Of a stretch of DNA of 64,000 nucleotides, positions 1 through 12,258 are shown one piece after another. The stretch comes from Dryas octopetala (taxonomy: Eukaryota; Streptophyta; Magnoliopsida; Rosales; Rosaceae), in NCBI GenBank assembly GCA_963921425.1, contig OY992838.1:20315861-20379860 (forward strand), written 5' to 3'. The notes beneath the pieces were generated by a model that worked only from the letters and a program-made list of their open reading frames with translations, was not told the DNA's origin and ran no database searches. The first letter of the stretch is position 1. Every line of letters starts with the position of its first letter. A program made the position numbers and the translations under genes.

Positions 1-1000
1 TGTGTCAAACAGGTAAAGTGTAAAAAAATCATTTTTTTCTAACAATAGGAACTTGAAAATCCTAACAAATTTTGGACTTTAGCCGAATTGCACACCTTTA
101 TTATAAAAGTCTATTATTTGGACGAAAGTGCTTCTGAATTGGAACATTTGGGTAGAACACTAATCCACATTTTGTCTATGTGCACATCGATTAGGAATAT
201 AATTGGTCTGATGGATCAAATATTTAAGAAATATGATTTTTTTTGTACTGTATATATAGATGATATTCTTATACATAGTAAAAAAATGAACATAGGAAAC
301 ATCTAGAAATTATTTTGCAAGAATTTATTGATAATGGTATTATCATTGGTAAAAATAAAATTGAATTATAAAAACAAGATATAGAAGTTTTAGGAATATA
401 TATTAAATCAGGAACAATTCAATTGCAAGAACATATAACTAAGAAAGTGTTAGAATTTACAGATAAATTAGTAAATACAAAACAATTACAAGCATTTTTA
501 GAATTATTAAATTATGCTAGAAATTATATTCCTAATTTAGATAGAAAAATAGATGTACTTCATAATAAAAAAAAGTAAAACTAGACAAACATATTTTAAT
601 AGTGAACATATTAAATTAGTACAAGAAATTAAAAATGAAATAAAAAAATTACAGCCTTTAATTATAAAATAGTTGAAACATATGCCTCAACTATAGGATG
701 GACATAAATATTATATCAAAAGAATAATAAGGAATCCTCAAAATCTAAAAAACAAATTTGTTGATATTATTAAGGTAAATTTGGAGAACAACAAGCTAGA
801 TTACCAGCAATGACTGACTTAGAAATATTATGAATAAATGATAGAATATTGTTTTTCATTATAATGAAATTATAAACTAACAAACAAGCAACCCGAGATT
901 AGTTTTATTTGTTGATACTATTATAGGAAGATGATTTAAACTAGTATTTGAACATATTAAAGGTTTAAACAACACATTAACTAATATTCTTTCACGCATT
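1..1000 (+). pseudogene. Decayed pararetrovirus-like reverse transcriptase/RNase H remnant
   Basis: The sequence shows a reverse-transcriptase core with the YIDD catalytic box at 253-264, preceded by the MDQIF-type helix usual just before it. After a frame change near 300, the thumb and connection part follows (about 300-570, ending in a block close to NYARNYIPNL). A weak RNase H-like stretch lies at about 660-840. This order and the thumb block are typical of the plant DNA viruses of Caulimoviridae. The copy is broken by at least one frame change and several stop codons, is very AT-rich and starts outside the window, so it is an old endogenous copy and not a functional virus. A Ty3/gypsy pol remnant is the main alternative; the thumb block argues for Caulimoviridae. 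The genus cannot be settled by eye. Confidence 0.6.
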
Positions 1001-1867
1001 ATCCAATAACAGGTATGGATTTCTGTGGATCATCATCTAGTCAAAGAGCATTTGGTGTTATCCACAGAATAATAATATAGTAAGAGCAACAGTTGAATTT
1101 CCAGAGAACATAAATTTTATGTTTAATACTATTCGTATTCAAACAGTTATAAATCCAAAGTTTCAGTATCAAACAAATTCTTTAGTAGATGAAAAAGAAA
1201 ATGTTTTATTGGACAATTTTTGGAGTTTGAGTAACTCTCAAACTGGTCCAGTAAAAGCTGCTCTCGAAAATTAGTAAGAGCATTAGAACAATATTTTTTG
1301 AAAAAAAACTTTTTTATAAAACAGTTATAAAACCAGTTTTTAAACTTACAACCAAACTTTTTTGGGCTAGATAATAGCCTCAAAAAACTTTTAAGACATT
1401 TTCATGTGTTGAATGTGCAAAATTAAGAACTTATTAGCATGAGCAATAGCTCTTTTGAGCGAACTAAACAAAAGGTTATTGAGTCACTGGTATCTATAGG
1501 TAAAATAATTAAAGGCAGTATAATGCCTTCACAAGAGGTTAATAAACCCACTTAATTAACTTGGTGATTTACTTAGTTTCAAAGAACTTGATGAGTCAAC
1601 TAATAGTTAACAATAAGCCAAAAATAAAGATATCTTTAGAAGAAATAGAAAGAACTAATACAAACAAGTTTTTCTTGAAAGAACTTGCAAAAGAACGAAT
1701 GAAGCTGATGCCACAAGATATCCAGCAGCACATGATAATTCAGAACAACTCAGCAAATTGAAATCCACAGACAATTAGCTATCCATGAGCAGTTATTCCA
1801 AACTATTAATAATGTTAGACCAAGGGTTATAATAGTCACATATAAGTCTCCACAATGCACTCATCAG
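1001..1867. other. AT-rich sequence next to the viral remnant, no intact gene
   Basis: Short broken reading frames continue on the plus strand (for example 1561-1761), with the same AT-rich, stop-ridden character as the RT remnant. They may be further decayed parts of the same viral copy, but I recognise no domain. Confidence 0.35.
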
Positions 1868-2011
1868 ACACAAGGAGAATGCACTTGTGACCATACGAAA
1901 GTACAGTTCAATGTAGTAGCCGGAATTGGATTAGGGTGCATTGGACTAAGTATGCACCGAAATTTGGTTATACTATACTTCCGTATGGTCACAAGTGCAT
2001 TCTCATTGTGT
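1868..2011. repeat. Inverted repeat, arms about 37 bp, hairpin-forming
   Basis: The arm at 1868-1904 is nearly the reverse complement of the arm at 1974-2011; both contain GAATGCACTTGTGACCATAC in one or the other orientation. The loop is about 70 bp. A second, shorter pair sharing CACATGAGTATGCAC lies just right of it (2031-2045 and about 2125-2139). No target-site duplication was identified. It could be a small MITE or part of a viral or retroelement control region. Confidence 0.7.
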
Positions 2012-3186
2012 TTGAGTACCCATTTATAGGCACATGAGTATGCACATCGATTAGTATGCACTTATGAACGTTTTAAGTAAATTGCTAATCCACCTGCTTG
2101 GCGTTCAAAAGACTAGAACCACATGGGTGCATACTCATGTGGATCCATCATGTTAACACCTAATCTAGAATGCTCAATAGACACTAATCCTAATTCCATA
2201 CACAGATTCCAATGCATTGTTTTTTTTAAACAACCAATCTAGAACCTTCCACTTCATAGATAACATGACCTAAGACTCATCAGTTGGTATGTGCACCATT
2301 ACGAACCAAGAATATATCAATTCTCTAATAATTAGGTTTCATTATCCATACTGAAAATGGTGCATACTCTGCCTGGTGCATTAAGTGGAGTATACTCAAT
2401 GTACGTATTAACGTTTCTTCCCAGTAGTGGTTCATTAGTACCCACATTGCAATTGAAAAAGTTAATGGCCATGTGTTGGAAACACTATAAGGATTTGTAA
2501 TCCTAATTAAGAGTTTGCATGTGAATGTGATTGTGACTACTACTTGATTGATAATTATCATTGTGACCTTGTGATTTTGAATGTTGATTTCTTGTAAAGA
2601 ATATTTTTTATGTCATTATAGTCAATTCATTGGAGGTCTCATATTTTATATCAAAACCGTTGTGAGATTGATTAACATGAGATTATGTAGACTCTTCGCC
2701 TGACTAGTGAAGTTGTCTTTGGTCTGATGCTTCCCGTAACATTTTTCAAAAATTAACACAATGAGACTCTAGATATTTGGCTATGACATAAGGAAATAGT
2801 TTCACATAATGGATTATGTTACTAAGATGGGAAAAATTGGATGTTTATTTGAGAATTGCCTGGCGTACACAAAAAGACCTGGTATATGAAAGGAAGACAT
2901 TTGTTTTGGAAATGTTTTCATGGATTTCTTGATTGAATGATCTCTTAAGTTTTAGTTGACGAACGATGACTTGTGAATTAGACTCTTTGTTTTCGAATTA
3001 AGGATCTAATGGATCGCTGGATTTAAGAATTTTTTAGAATTCAGTTTGTAACTTTGTTACCATCGAATGACTGTTTGAGGAAAAATAATTTATATGAGTT
3101 TGGAAGTGGACGTCACTTGGATGACTCTATGTTTCTACCTTAGAGAATCGTATAGGTTGTGCGCATGATCTTCTGGAGTGAAAATG
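2012..3186. other. Intergenic, no gene seen
   Basis: There are repeated GTGCATACT-type words between 2030 and 2400 and otherwise unstructured AT-rich sequence. The open frames here are short and resemble nothing I know. Confidence 0.5.
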
Positions 3187-3527
3187 TATTTAACCCAATA
3201 CAAAAATAGTTCACGAACTTTACTGTGATTCTCAATTTGGTCCATTAACTATAAAAAGTGTCAATTTGGTTCACGAATTTCCCAAACTGTACCAAAGCAG
3301 TGCAAACGTTAACTTCCATCCAAAAAATTAACGGAACTAGTCATGTGCACAACATGTGACTGCATTTTTAGGGGTATTTCAATCCATTCATCACATTTTG
3401 ACTTAAATTATGACTTAAATTTTTTATGAAAATTAACGTTTGTACTTGTTTAGTACAACTTGAAAAATTCGTGGACCAAATTGAGAATCACAGTAAAATT
3501 TGTAAAGCATTTTTTTATTTAACCCAA
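3187..3527. mobile_element. Long-TIR MITE, about 317 bp, with flanking direct repeat
   Basis: The left arm from 3199 and the right arm ending at 3515 are inverted copies; both contain TTACTGTGATTCTCAATTTG followed by GTCCA. The element is flanked by the direct repeat TATTTAACCCAA (3187-3198 and 3516-3527). A 9-12 bp duplication with long terminal inverted repeats fits a Mutator-type non-autonomous element. No protein is encoded. Confidence 0.75.
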
Positions 3528-4298
3528 AAAAATTAAAGTAAATTACTCTAAAGTTCATTTTACAACTCTTAATGATAAACAAATCCATCTAAAAAGTTTG
3601 AATTATGAATAGGTCAACTTTATACAAATAAAGCTCATTTTATGTTCTGTTCTATATTTTTGGTGCCAAGCACTCGATGAGTTTTTTTTTTTAAATCGAA
3701 AAATTGCCACTGCACAGTGGCAATTTATAGCGTATTTTTGCAATTTAGATAATTACTGTTGCATAGTGACAGTGATTGCCACTGTTGGACAATGGCATTT
3801 TGACGAGCGTTTGATGGGTTGTACCGAGTGCTCGATGATGGTGCCGAGCGCTCGGCTCATTAAAGTTGACCAGTTAGTCACTGTGTTTTTGCAGGTGCGC
3901 TGCCGCTGGCCGATCAGGGTATTTTTCGATTTGAACTTTTTAAAAAAATAAAAATAAAAATAAAAAACCCAAAAAATTAATGCAAAATTCATCTACCGTG
4001 TATGGGTTGGCGTTCAAACCCGACCCAAAAAAAAAAAAAACAAAGGCAAGATAGCCGTTGTAAAAATTTGACCCGTAGCGATATAAAAAATTAATTAAAA
4101 AGGTGTAAAGATTCGAATTGTAGACTAATGGTACCAAATTAAGGTCATTATGAAAGGGGTAAAAAGCTGAAGTTGGTGGTGGGTCAGTGACTCACTGGCT
4201 CAGTAGGGTCGGAAAAATATCATCCAACGGCTCTCCCCATCTAACGACTCTATTTTTCGGAGTGGCAGTCGCGTGCCCGCCCGTCTATCACAATTTCA

Positions 4299-4336
<38 letters not shown>

Positions 4337-4507
4337 AAATGAAACCATTTTGAAAATGTTTCTCGGGCAAAGGACCACCAAGTCTTCCCTCATCTATTAT
4401 AATTCAAAATCCCTCTATCTCTGCCATTCCGTTTTCTCTGTTTCTTCAATATTCATTGGGTGGGTTTCTTGTGTGATTTACCCAGACCCAGATTTTCAAC
4501 AAGCTCC
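3528..4507. other. Intergenic region and 5' region of the Ser/Arg-rich gene
   Basis: It contains a small hairpin at 3701-3726 (11-bp arms AAATTGCCACT/AGTGGCAATTT, loop GCAC), repeated CGAGTGCTCGATGA-type words at 3670-3860, and a (CT)n microsatellite at about 4301-4334 that probably lies in the promoter or 5' UTR. ATG codons at 4339 and 4356 precede the main start. The second opens a frame running to 4589, across the main start. Confidence 0.5.
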
Positions 4508-6896
4508 ATGGGTACTTGTTTCAGCAAGAAGAAAGGCTCCACTCCTCCTTGTGCTTCTCTTTCTCCTGCTACTGCTGCTGGTTATGTAGCTACTTCTTCA
4601 GGCGCACCATCAACGCTAGTAGTGGTTGATCCAAGTATTAACAACCACCCCAAATCCGAAGCAGTGCCAGGTGAGCTTAAAATGAAGCTGAAGAAGGAGA
4701 AAAGGACAGTGCCAGGAAAACAAGAACAGATTGAAGAAGAAGAAAGCCAAGTGAAGAAGGAGATATTCATCATCAAACACCGCAAGAGCCACAGCCAAGA
4801 TGATAGAGACAGAGATTGTAGATGCCCACCTCCCCAACCAGCAGATGCAGAGGGGGTTGCCTCTGCTCCCGTTACTACTACTACTACTACTACTACTACT
4901 ACAACCGCCAAGGCTTGCAATGAAGTAGTGGATGACAAGGTTGCGGGAGCAGCAGTTACAGCTACTACAGGCATGGGTATGCGTGTGAGGACATCAAGCT
5001 GCAATAAAGAAGAAGTGGATGCCATTCTTATACAGTGTGGAAGGCTCAGCCGCAGCTCTTCTGGGAAGGCTGCTTCTTCTTCGGCTTCTTGTGACCGTGG
5101 CAGAAAGTACTCTGGTTCAAAGAGGAGCTATGACTTCGATAACTGTGAGGATGAACATGTCACTGCAGCTTCTGATGATGCCAAGAAGATTGAGAATAAT
5201 GACTGTCATGATGCTGATGGGATTGCAGCAGAGAAAACCCACCACCACCGGCAACGCCACCGGCAATCCTCAAGGGCTTCTCCTTCTCCTCAAGGGAGGA
5301 GGAGGACGCCCAGCAGAGAAAGAAACCAGCAGCAGCAGCAGCGATCCAGTAGCAGAGAGAGACGGGCGAGTCGGTCCCCTGGCCGACGCTCATCGGAGCA
5401 AAATGCCACTTGTAATGTGAATGCTAACACTTGTAATTCTACTGCGGGTGCTAATAATAATAGGCCAGGAAAGATGGTTTCAGTCCCTGCCACCATTTCT
5501 TCCTTGGTGATGGACAAGAGCAACAATGGAGGAGAATATACAACCACCAGTACCACTTCCATCAAGCGGATATCGGTGAAGAGAAATGTCGGTGGTGGTG
5601 GGGAGGCAGTAATGGTGGGTTCAAGGAGTGCCGCATCGCCCCGTTCTCAGTCCCCGGCCAGATCAGCAAATGTTAAAGCTTCCAGTGATGCTCAGCAGCA
5701 GCAGCAGCAGCCTTCGCTTAGCCGCAGCTCTTCAAGAAAAGCAGAGCATTCGCCCTGCAGAAGGAACCCATTGAGTGAGATTGATCCTAATTCCCTTGCA
5801 TATCCACAAGCGCATAATAACCACAACAGCAACAGCAGCACTAGCAGGGTACAAAACAGGACCAAAAGAGGAACCACCACCGAGGGTACAGAAGAGATTG
5901 TTTTGAATCACCTGGTAACTTCACTTCTTATTTTTGCCTTGCTTTATATTATTAGCAAATCAACCTCTAATCGGATATGAAATTGTTTTCTCAAGTTTAA
6001 CCATTCATCTTGCATTGCAGAAACCAAATGTGGAGATCAACAATAACAGAGTTATGAGTGCAAACTGCTCTGCAAAGGAGAGGCAACAGATAATAGGGGT
6101 GGAAGAGGCTAAGGCTAAGGGACAGGCACCAGCAGCGGTAGCCTCAGGAGCTGATTGCGGGAAACCCCAAACATTGACAAGAAGCAGGTCCTCTAGACGA
6201 TCCCGAGACCTAGACATGATCAATCCTGAAACAACCCTCCTTTCAGATCCTACGCCGTCTTATACTAGGCTATTGCTGGAAGACATACAGAATTTCCACC
6301 ACCACAACACTAGTACTAGTACTGCTGTAGTATCATTACCCCCGTGTGTAACCAAGGCCTGCTCTATCCTAGAAGCTGTTGCTGACCTCAACTCTGCTAC
6401 CAGTTCCAATCTCTCTTGCGCCTTCTCCTCTGCCCCGACAGATCAAGTAAGCATGAATTGTTCACTGGGTGCTAATATTGTTCGAAAAAGCATAGTTGTG
6501 GAGTCTGAGGTAGTTGTCGATGATGATCTAATGGAGCCAAGCTTCCACAAGTATGTGACAGTGAGAAGGGGTACTGGAGGAGGGGGGTTAGATATGGAGG
6601 ACCAAGAATCATCGTCCGGCAGCAACAGCTTTGTGAGTGGTTCTCATTCTCAACAACATCATTGGGGCTTCTCTTCTTCTTCATGGGAACCCAATTCAGC
6701 TGATTCCACTGATAGCTGGACTTCAAGATCTAACACCAACACCAACACTAGAGAGCTGGGTGGGAGAAAGAGATCAGACTGTGATGGTCATTACCAGCAG
6801 ATGCAGAGCGGTGGGATTAATGGACGTGGCAAGCTCACTGCTACCACTAACGCTAAAGGTCTTCCTCACACAATTTCAGCAGCTGCATCCACGTAA
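4508..6896 (+). CDS. Ser/Arg-rich low-complexity protein with N-myristoylation start
   Basis: Model: join(4508..5914, 6021..6896), 760 aa; the intron of 106 bp is GT-AG and phase 0. The first in-frame ATG, at 4508, sits in CCATGG and begins MGTCFSKKKG. Gly2 with Ser6 and basic residues is a classic N-myristoylation signal, and Cys4 could be palmitoylated, so membrane anchoring is likely (inference). The body is mostly disordered: a Lys/Glu-rich part (residues 58-100), a run of about 11 Thr (near 123), a better ordered block EEVDAILIQCGRLSRSSSG (near 170-190), an RS-rich part (near 256-300), a run of Gln (near 396) and a Ser-rich tail. Similar proteins are annotated in plants as uncharacterised or Ser/Arg repetitive matrix-like; I know no proven function. 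It is the only gene on this strand before 15 kb. Confidence 0.85.
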
Positions 6897-7796
6897 ATGT
6901 AGTGAATGGCTTTTTTTTAACTATTCATTCAGCTTCAGTTTGTACCTTTCAATTTAAACAACTATCCATTGTGATGTTGAGTGTTGCATACTTGCAACGG
7001 TTTTTATTCAGTTCATTTTCTTTTGCTCAAGAATCCTTCTTAGTTCTAACACTTTCCTTTCTATAATTCATTCCTTCTACGCTTAATTCAGACAGTTCTC
7101 AGCTGATCAGCTGTTAATAAACGGCATTGCTTATTAGTTGCTCCATTGCTAGCAAAATTGATTTGGCAAGTTGTTGCCTTCTGGATGTTGGCTTAGAAAA
7201 AAATCACTATGAAGATTTGTTTTAGCCCTGCTCAAGTTCTGATCTAGGTTGGCACGAAACCTAGCTCAGAAGTCCCAGATTTTCCATTTCCTTTAGTGAT
7301 TAAAAAACTCAAGCTGTATACTTCTTTCAAAATACTCAAAAGATTCACCACCATAACTCCAGACTTTGCATATTAACTAGATCATACAATATCTCTGTAC
7401 AAATATTATCATACAATTTAACTTTACCAAGAAACAAGATTTCCCATGGAGACAAATAATAGTAACCGCAACAGCGAGTGCAACCCAAGTAAGCTTGATA
7501 AGGCCTAAGAAGCACCAAAAGTTCTACCCAATATTATGCTCTGAGAATATGATTGCAACCATTTTAACCTTTCTTTACAGTAATTACACTAGTAAATGCA
7601 TGGTTAGCTCTCCAACTTTCTGTCCTTTTCCTTATTATTCACTGTGTCAACACAAGGTGCCTCAATTCACACCCCAGGGCACTTTCAGCAACTTTAAAAT
7701 CTTTTTGTAAAAGGTGGGAGGGTCAGGATCCAGCCTGCCAATCAGCCTAACTACCTTCTGTTCACATGTAAAATGCATCCATGCTGATTATATGCT
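6897..7796. other. 3' regions of two convergent genes
   Basis: This lies between the stop of the Ser/Arg-rich gene and the stop of the WAT1-related gene on the other strand. It is AT-rich and probably holds both 3' UTRs. No further gene or repeat is seen. Confidence 0.6.
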
Positions 7797-10700
7797 TCAT
7801 TCCACAATAGTTTTGTAGTTAACCATGTATATTGCAACAACAGTAATGATGGCCCCACCCAGTTGCAAGGATGAAAATGTCTCACCAAGATATAGAAACC
7901 TGCAATCAGAAATCAATGAGGCACGAATAGTGGGAATGGAAAATTATTAATATAAAAAAACAGAAATCTACCAATAATCACTAGCAGGTGTCGTGTACTT
8001 TAGGAAAGTTCCTAAAGTCTGTTTATTTATTTATAGCTTATTTGCGCATTTACTCCCTTAAACTATAACTTTGTCTCACTTCACCCCCCTGAAAGTTTAA
8101 TGTCTCAACTTACCCCTTAAATGTATATCATGTGTTCCACATTACTCGAAACCGTCAAGTCCATCAATGCCACCTTTTGAATTTATGACGAAATTGCCCT
8201 GCCACGTAGATGCCGCATCATCGATTTAAACGAAGGAATTGACAGATTTGATGGTTTCGGGTTATGTGGAACACAAGAAAAACTTTTAGGGGGTAAAACA
8301 TTAACTTTAAACTTTCAGGGGTGAAGTGTTACACAATTATAGTTTCAGGGGGTAAATGTGCAAATAAGCCTTTATTTATTTTCCTTGCAATGCGGTTGGG
8401 TGATCTTACCCAAATATCGAAGCAAACATTGGAGTGAGAAAGGTAAGGGAGCTGAGCTTTGTCAGGCTACCTGAAATCCAATAGAAATAGTACCTCAATT
8501 CTATAGGCAGAGAATATCAACTCTACAAGTAATAGTGTGAATCAAGTTGACTTAAGTCAGAAGAAATAGCTCTCGGAAAAAAAAATTGTGACTTTAAACA
8601 TTGATAAGCAACTTAAAAGTGAAAACTATATGGTGAAAGGGAATCACAAGGTTTGAAAAGAAAATACTGAAATTTGTAATGAAAGATAAATCATAATAAA
8701 AATTTAGAGCATACCTTTTGTTGCACTATAGAAGTACACACCATAGCTGATGGCACTTCCAAAAATGGATGTATACAGGAGTGCCAATACATCATTTGCT
8801 GTGAACTCCATGAGACTTCCACTGATAGCATTGTCATGATTAAGAATGGAGATTGCAACAAGAGGTAGACCCCCAATAAGCATGTGCTGCAACAAAAAAC
8901 GCACACATCCCTTAGCTCTATTTTTCCAGTAGATATTAAATAAAATATGGCATGTAATGGTCTAAAGCTAAGTAAATAAACATCAGAAATTTTTACGACT
9001 TCAAATAACACATTGCCAAAGGTACATAAGCCCAGTAGCACACACTACTCAACCCTCCTCTGAAGTATTCCAAAAATACATTAATTCACTTGTGTAGTTG
9101 GAAACTACTCAAGCCTCCTTTCTTTGGCTTGTACTCAAACCTCTCTTGAGTTTCATATTTTGAACACACTATATTCCACTCAGTCATTCATACTGAAGTT
9201 GACAAAAAGATGTGATATATCTCTCATTATATCATTTTAAATCCAAACAGGCCAAAGAATCACTTTTTCTTCAAATATTTCCCCAAAAAATATTAAGCAA
9301 TGTGGACAGATGGAAACTCAAAAATAACAGAAATTAGTGTTTTTTTATTCAAATAAAGGCACCTCCTTAAGAACTTAAATAACAAATGGCTGTTGTTTCT
9401 TGTATGGTTGGAAAATGTCATAAAGAAGCTGGCATAAATATGGCTGCGTTAACTTCGCTGAGTTGGTTTTCCTAGGCCAAATGAAACCATTTAAAATGAA
9501 GGGAAAAGGGGTATATCATTGACTAGCACTTTGAATCTGAGTGTAATTTTTGAAAAATCTGTAAATAAATAAAGCAGCAAACAGAGAGAGTAAGAGGGTG
9601 GAAACTTTCTTCAAATGTTGAGTACATTTAATATTCCTATTTTAGATTTATACACTGAAGAAGGTAAGAATTCTCAAAATAACCATCAAATTTTTGTAAC
9701 TGCAATAAAGAATTCCAAGATAAACACAGGAAATAATATCAATAATAAAGTTACTATCAAGTGATTACAGCCTACCCATCCAGTTGCCATAATAGGATCA
9801 GAGTACTTGGAAACCCAGCGCACCATGACTGTGCCAACTGCCATGCTCTGAGCTGCGAGAAGCATCCACCACTCCCCACTTTGCCACAATGAAAAGTTAC
9901 TTCCATCAAAAGTAAGTGAAGGTGCCTGGAGAATAAAGCTTAGAATTATACAATAGCTACAGGGGTAATGCAAAAGGTTCCGTGGAAATCAATTTTTCTC
10001 AAATACAATTAGATCGTAAACTCAGTATAGCCTCTAAAGCATGTGCCATTATATAAAATACGATTAGATCGGAAACTCAGTATAGCCTCTAAAGCATGTG
10101 CCATTATATAAATAAGTAAATAAACTAAGATTTTTTTTTAATAGCACAAAACAGGAGAAATAAATTGTACAATAGAGATCTGACTAATATACCCAGTACA
10201 GCCCCTGGAAAGATATATCTGAAACCGTCTGCACCTTGTTGAGCTTAGACTATTGAAATGCCACCATCCTTCAAAGGAATTGAATACCATACATCTCAAC
10301 CCCCCCCCCACACACACACACACACATACATACCCTCAAAACATCACTACCATTAGAAGGGCTAGTTCTTGAATTTTAAATCCATGATGAAGAAATGAAC
10401 CGAGAATTGTCTATGGCCTAATTGTTGCATCTGAAAAAACTTTAACTAGTTTGAAAATTGATTATATATAGAACCAAATTATTTAAAAAGGTGTTTGCTC
10501 ACTACTCTAGTTCCACTTTATTTTGCTTCAAGAATGTTCTAATAGTGTTATTCCTAAAACTGTATTCACGCGGATAAGTGACTTAAGGCTACTTGTTAAT
10601 GGATGAACATAGTACCTTTTAAAATAATTGATGAATAAGTATTCATGTCAAGCCTAAACTTCTACCTGACCCTCCCTTGATACTCCTATTTTCAGATAAT

Positions 10701-12258
10701 TTATATATATTGGAGAGTAAAGTTTCAATTCAATCTCAAATTATTTGATAGACCATTAATATGGGTGAACATAATCTAGGGAAAACACATTTCATCTCAC
10801 CCCTCTTATACAAACTTAAATTAAACATAACCCTTTTTCCTTTGAAGTTTGGGTTTGAGCCGCTGACCAAGCCATAGACGTAGCTCTCTTAACCTCATCA
10901 TTCATTAGAATGCTTCTATTACTAGGTCCACAATGCACACCCCACCTGCCTATATTCCCCACGTCTAATTAAAACTTTTAAAAATTATATTAACCCGCGA
11001 CCTCACCCTAAGCCAAAAGCTCCATAATCCCAATTCTAAGCCCTAAACCCCATTTCTAAACCCTAAACCCCATTTGTAAATTGACACTACCATGCATATT
11101 TATATTTGTACCAATGGTCAGTGTGACAATGTGGCCATTTCCGCAACCAAAAGTTACTTGACATCCGCAAGCCAGCCGGGGCTATTGACCATTATGGGAC
11201 AAAATTATAAAGCAGAGTAACCATTATGGGAAAAAAAGGCTCACTATGACCATTATGTAATATTGAAATGTTTCAGTAATTTATATGGAATTTGCTTTGT
11301 TTTTTTTTGTTGGTTACAATATAACTCAATGTGTCCGAAATACCTGAATTATAACTCATTTTTCTGTCTCACCGAAGGAAAGGCTTACCTCAAGAAGTAA
11401 AAGTCCAATGACACCAAGAACAAGCCCTGCGGCTCCAATGAACCCAATGGACTCACCAAAGAAGAAGGCGGCAAGTATAGCCACCGTCAAAGGTTGTGAA
11501 TCGATTATAACCTGCAAAATATGCAATGGTTGATGTAGATTAGATTAGAGGGAATGCGTGACGACATTATACAAATAGAGAGAGAGAAACAAAAAACTTA
11601 CACTGCCCAGACCAGCGGATGTCCTCTGCAAACCCAGAGCAAGAAATCCTTGAAAACAAGCAGCATCGACGAGGCCAAAAAGTGCAATGGAGAGCCAAGC
11701 AGTGAGGCCGGTTGGAAAAGGGCGGCCTCGGGAAGCGGCGAAAGCAACGAGGAGAAAGCCAGCAGGGATTAGACGGAAGGCTGAGACGAAGAAAGGACCG
11801 GCCCTTGGCAGAACCTCCTTCATGGCCACCATAGCCGTTCCCCAAAAGAAGAAGGGAGAGACCAGCACTGCCCATTCCTGCACTTGTTGTATCAAATCTA
11901 AATCCAATCCAAGCGACGTCTGTTCAATTTCTTCAGAGACCACGCACTCTACGTCCTGGCCTGTCCCCACACAATCAAAATCATCGCCAGAAGATGATGA
12001 TGAATCTTGGAGTTGGGTGTCGGTGGAGCAATTAGCAAGAAAACGTGGTTTGGAATGAATCGTGGTCCTCGTGGAGTTGGAGTTGTTGTTGGGGTGTGGG
12101 TGTGGTGGCCGAAGCAACCGAAGCGCTTTGCTTGAGCCATTGTTTCGTTTTCTGATATTATCAACCAAACAGCAGCGAGAGACAGGAGGTTTGTAGCATT
12201 GGTAATAGCAGCAGCAGCGGCAGCAAGAAGAGACTGAAACTGTGGATGACCACCCCAT
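7797..12258 (-). CDS. WAT1-related EamA-family transporter, chloroplast type (At3g02690-like)
   Basis: Model: complement(join(7797..7899, 8410..8470, 8715..8886, 9776..9925, 11389..11511, 11602..12258)), 421 aa, all introns GT-AG and phases closed. The first 130 residues are rich in Ser, Asn, Arg and Cys with few acids at the start, as in a plastid transit peptide. Two EamA (drug/metabolite transporter) repeats follow, with about ten membrane segments; landmarks are FFFWGTAMVAMKEVLPRAGP and AAFFFGESIG. Length and sequence match the plant family named after Arabidopsis At3g02690, whose substrate is not established as far as I know. Intron 5 holds a MITE, and intron 2 a 55-bp tandem duplication and a short (CA)n run (10309-10326). 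The N-terminus has an odd Cys cluster (SCCRCCC). Confidence 0.92.
8026..8379. mobile_element. MITE in WAT1-related intron 5, Mutator-type
   Basis: The element at 8035-8370 has terminal inverted repeats of well over 100 bp (left from 8035, right ending 8370), with shared text such as CTTATTTGC, CACTTCACCCC and CTGAAAGTTTAA. It is flanked by a 9-bp direct repeat, TTTATTTAT (8026-8034 and 8371-8379), as expected for Mutator-like elements. It is non-coding. A weaker relative is at about 42100-42250. Confidence 0.85.
10002..10110. repeat. Tandem duplication, 55-bp unit x2
   Basis: Copies at 10002-10055 and 10057-10110 differ at only a few positions and share CTCAGTATAGCCTCTAAAGC. It lies in intron 2 of the WAT1-related gene, far from the splice sites. 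Confidence 0.9.
10980..11085. repeat. Short telomere-like patches in an intron
   Basis: CCCTAAACCCCATTT occurs twice (near 11041-11075) with related CCCTAAG words around it. This resembles degenerate plant telomere-type repeat (CCCTAAA) but is too short to be more than a curiosity. Confidence 0.35.

Noticed and set aside
4582..5025. 147-codon open frame on the minus strand with long Val runs
   Set aside because: It mirrors the Thr-rich part of the real plus-strand gene; the Val run is only the complement of the ACT repeat.
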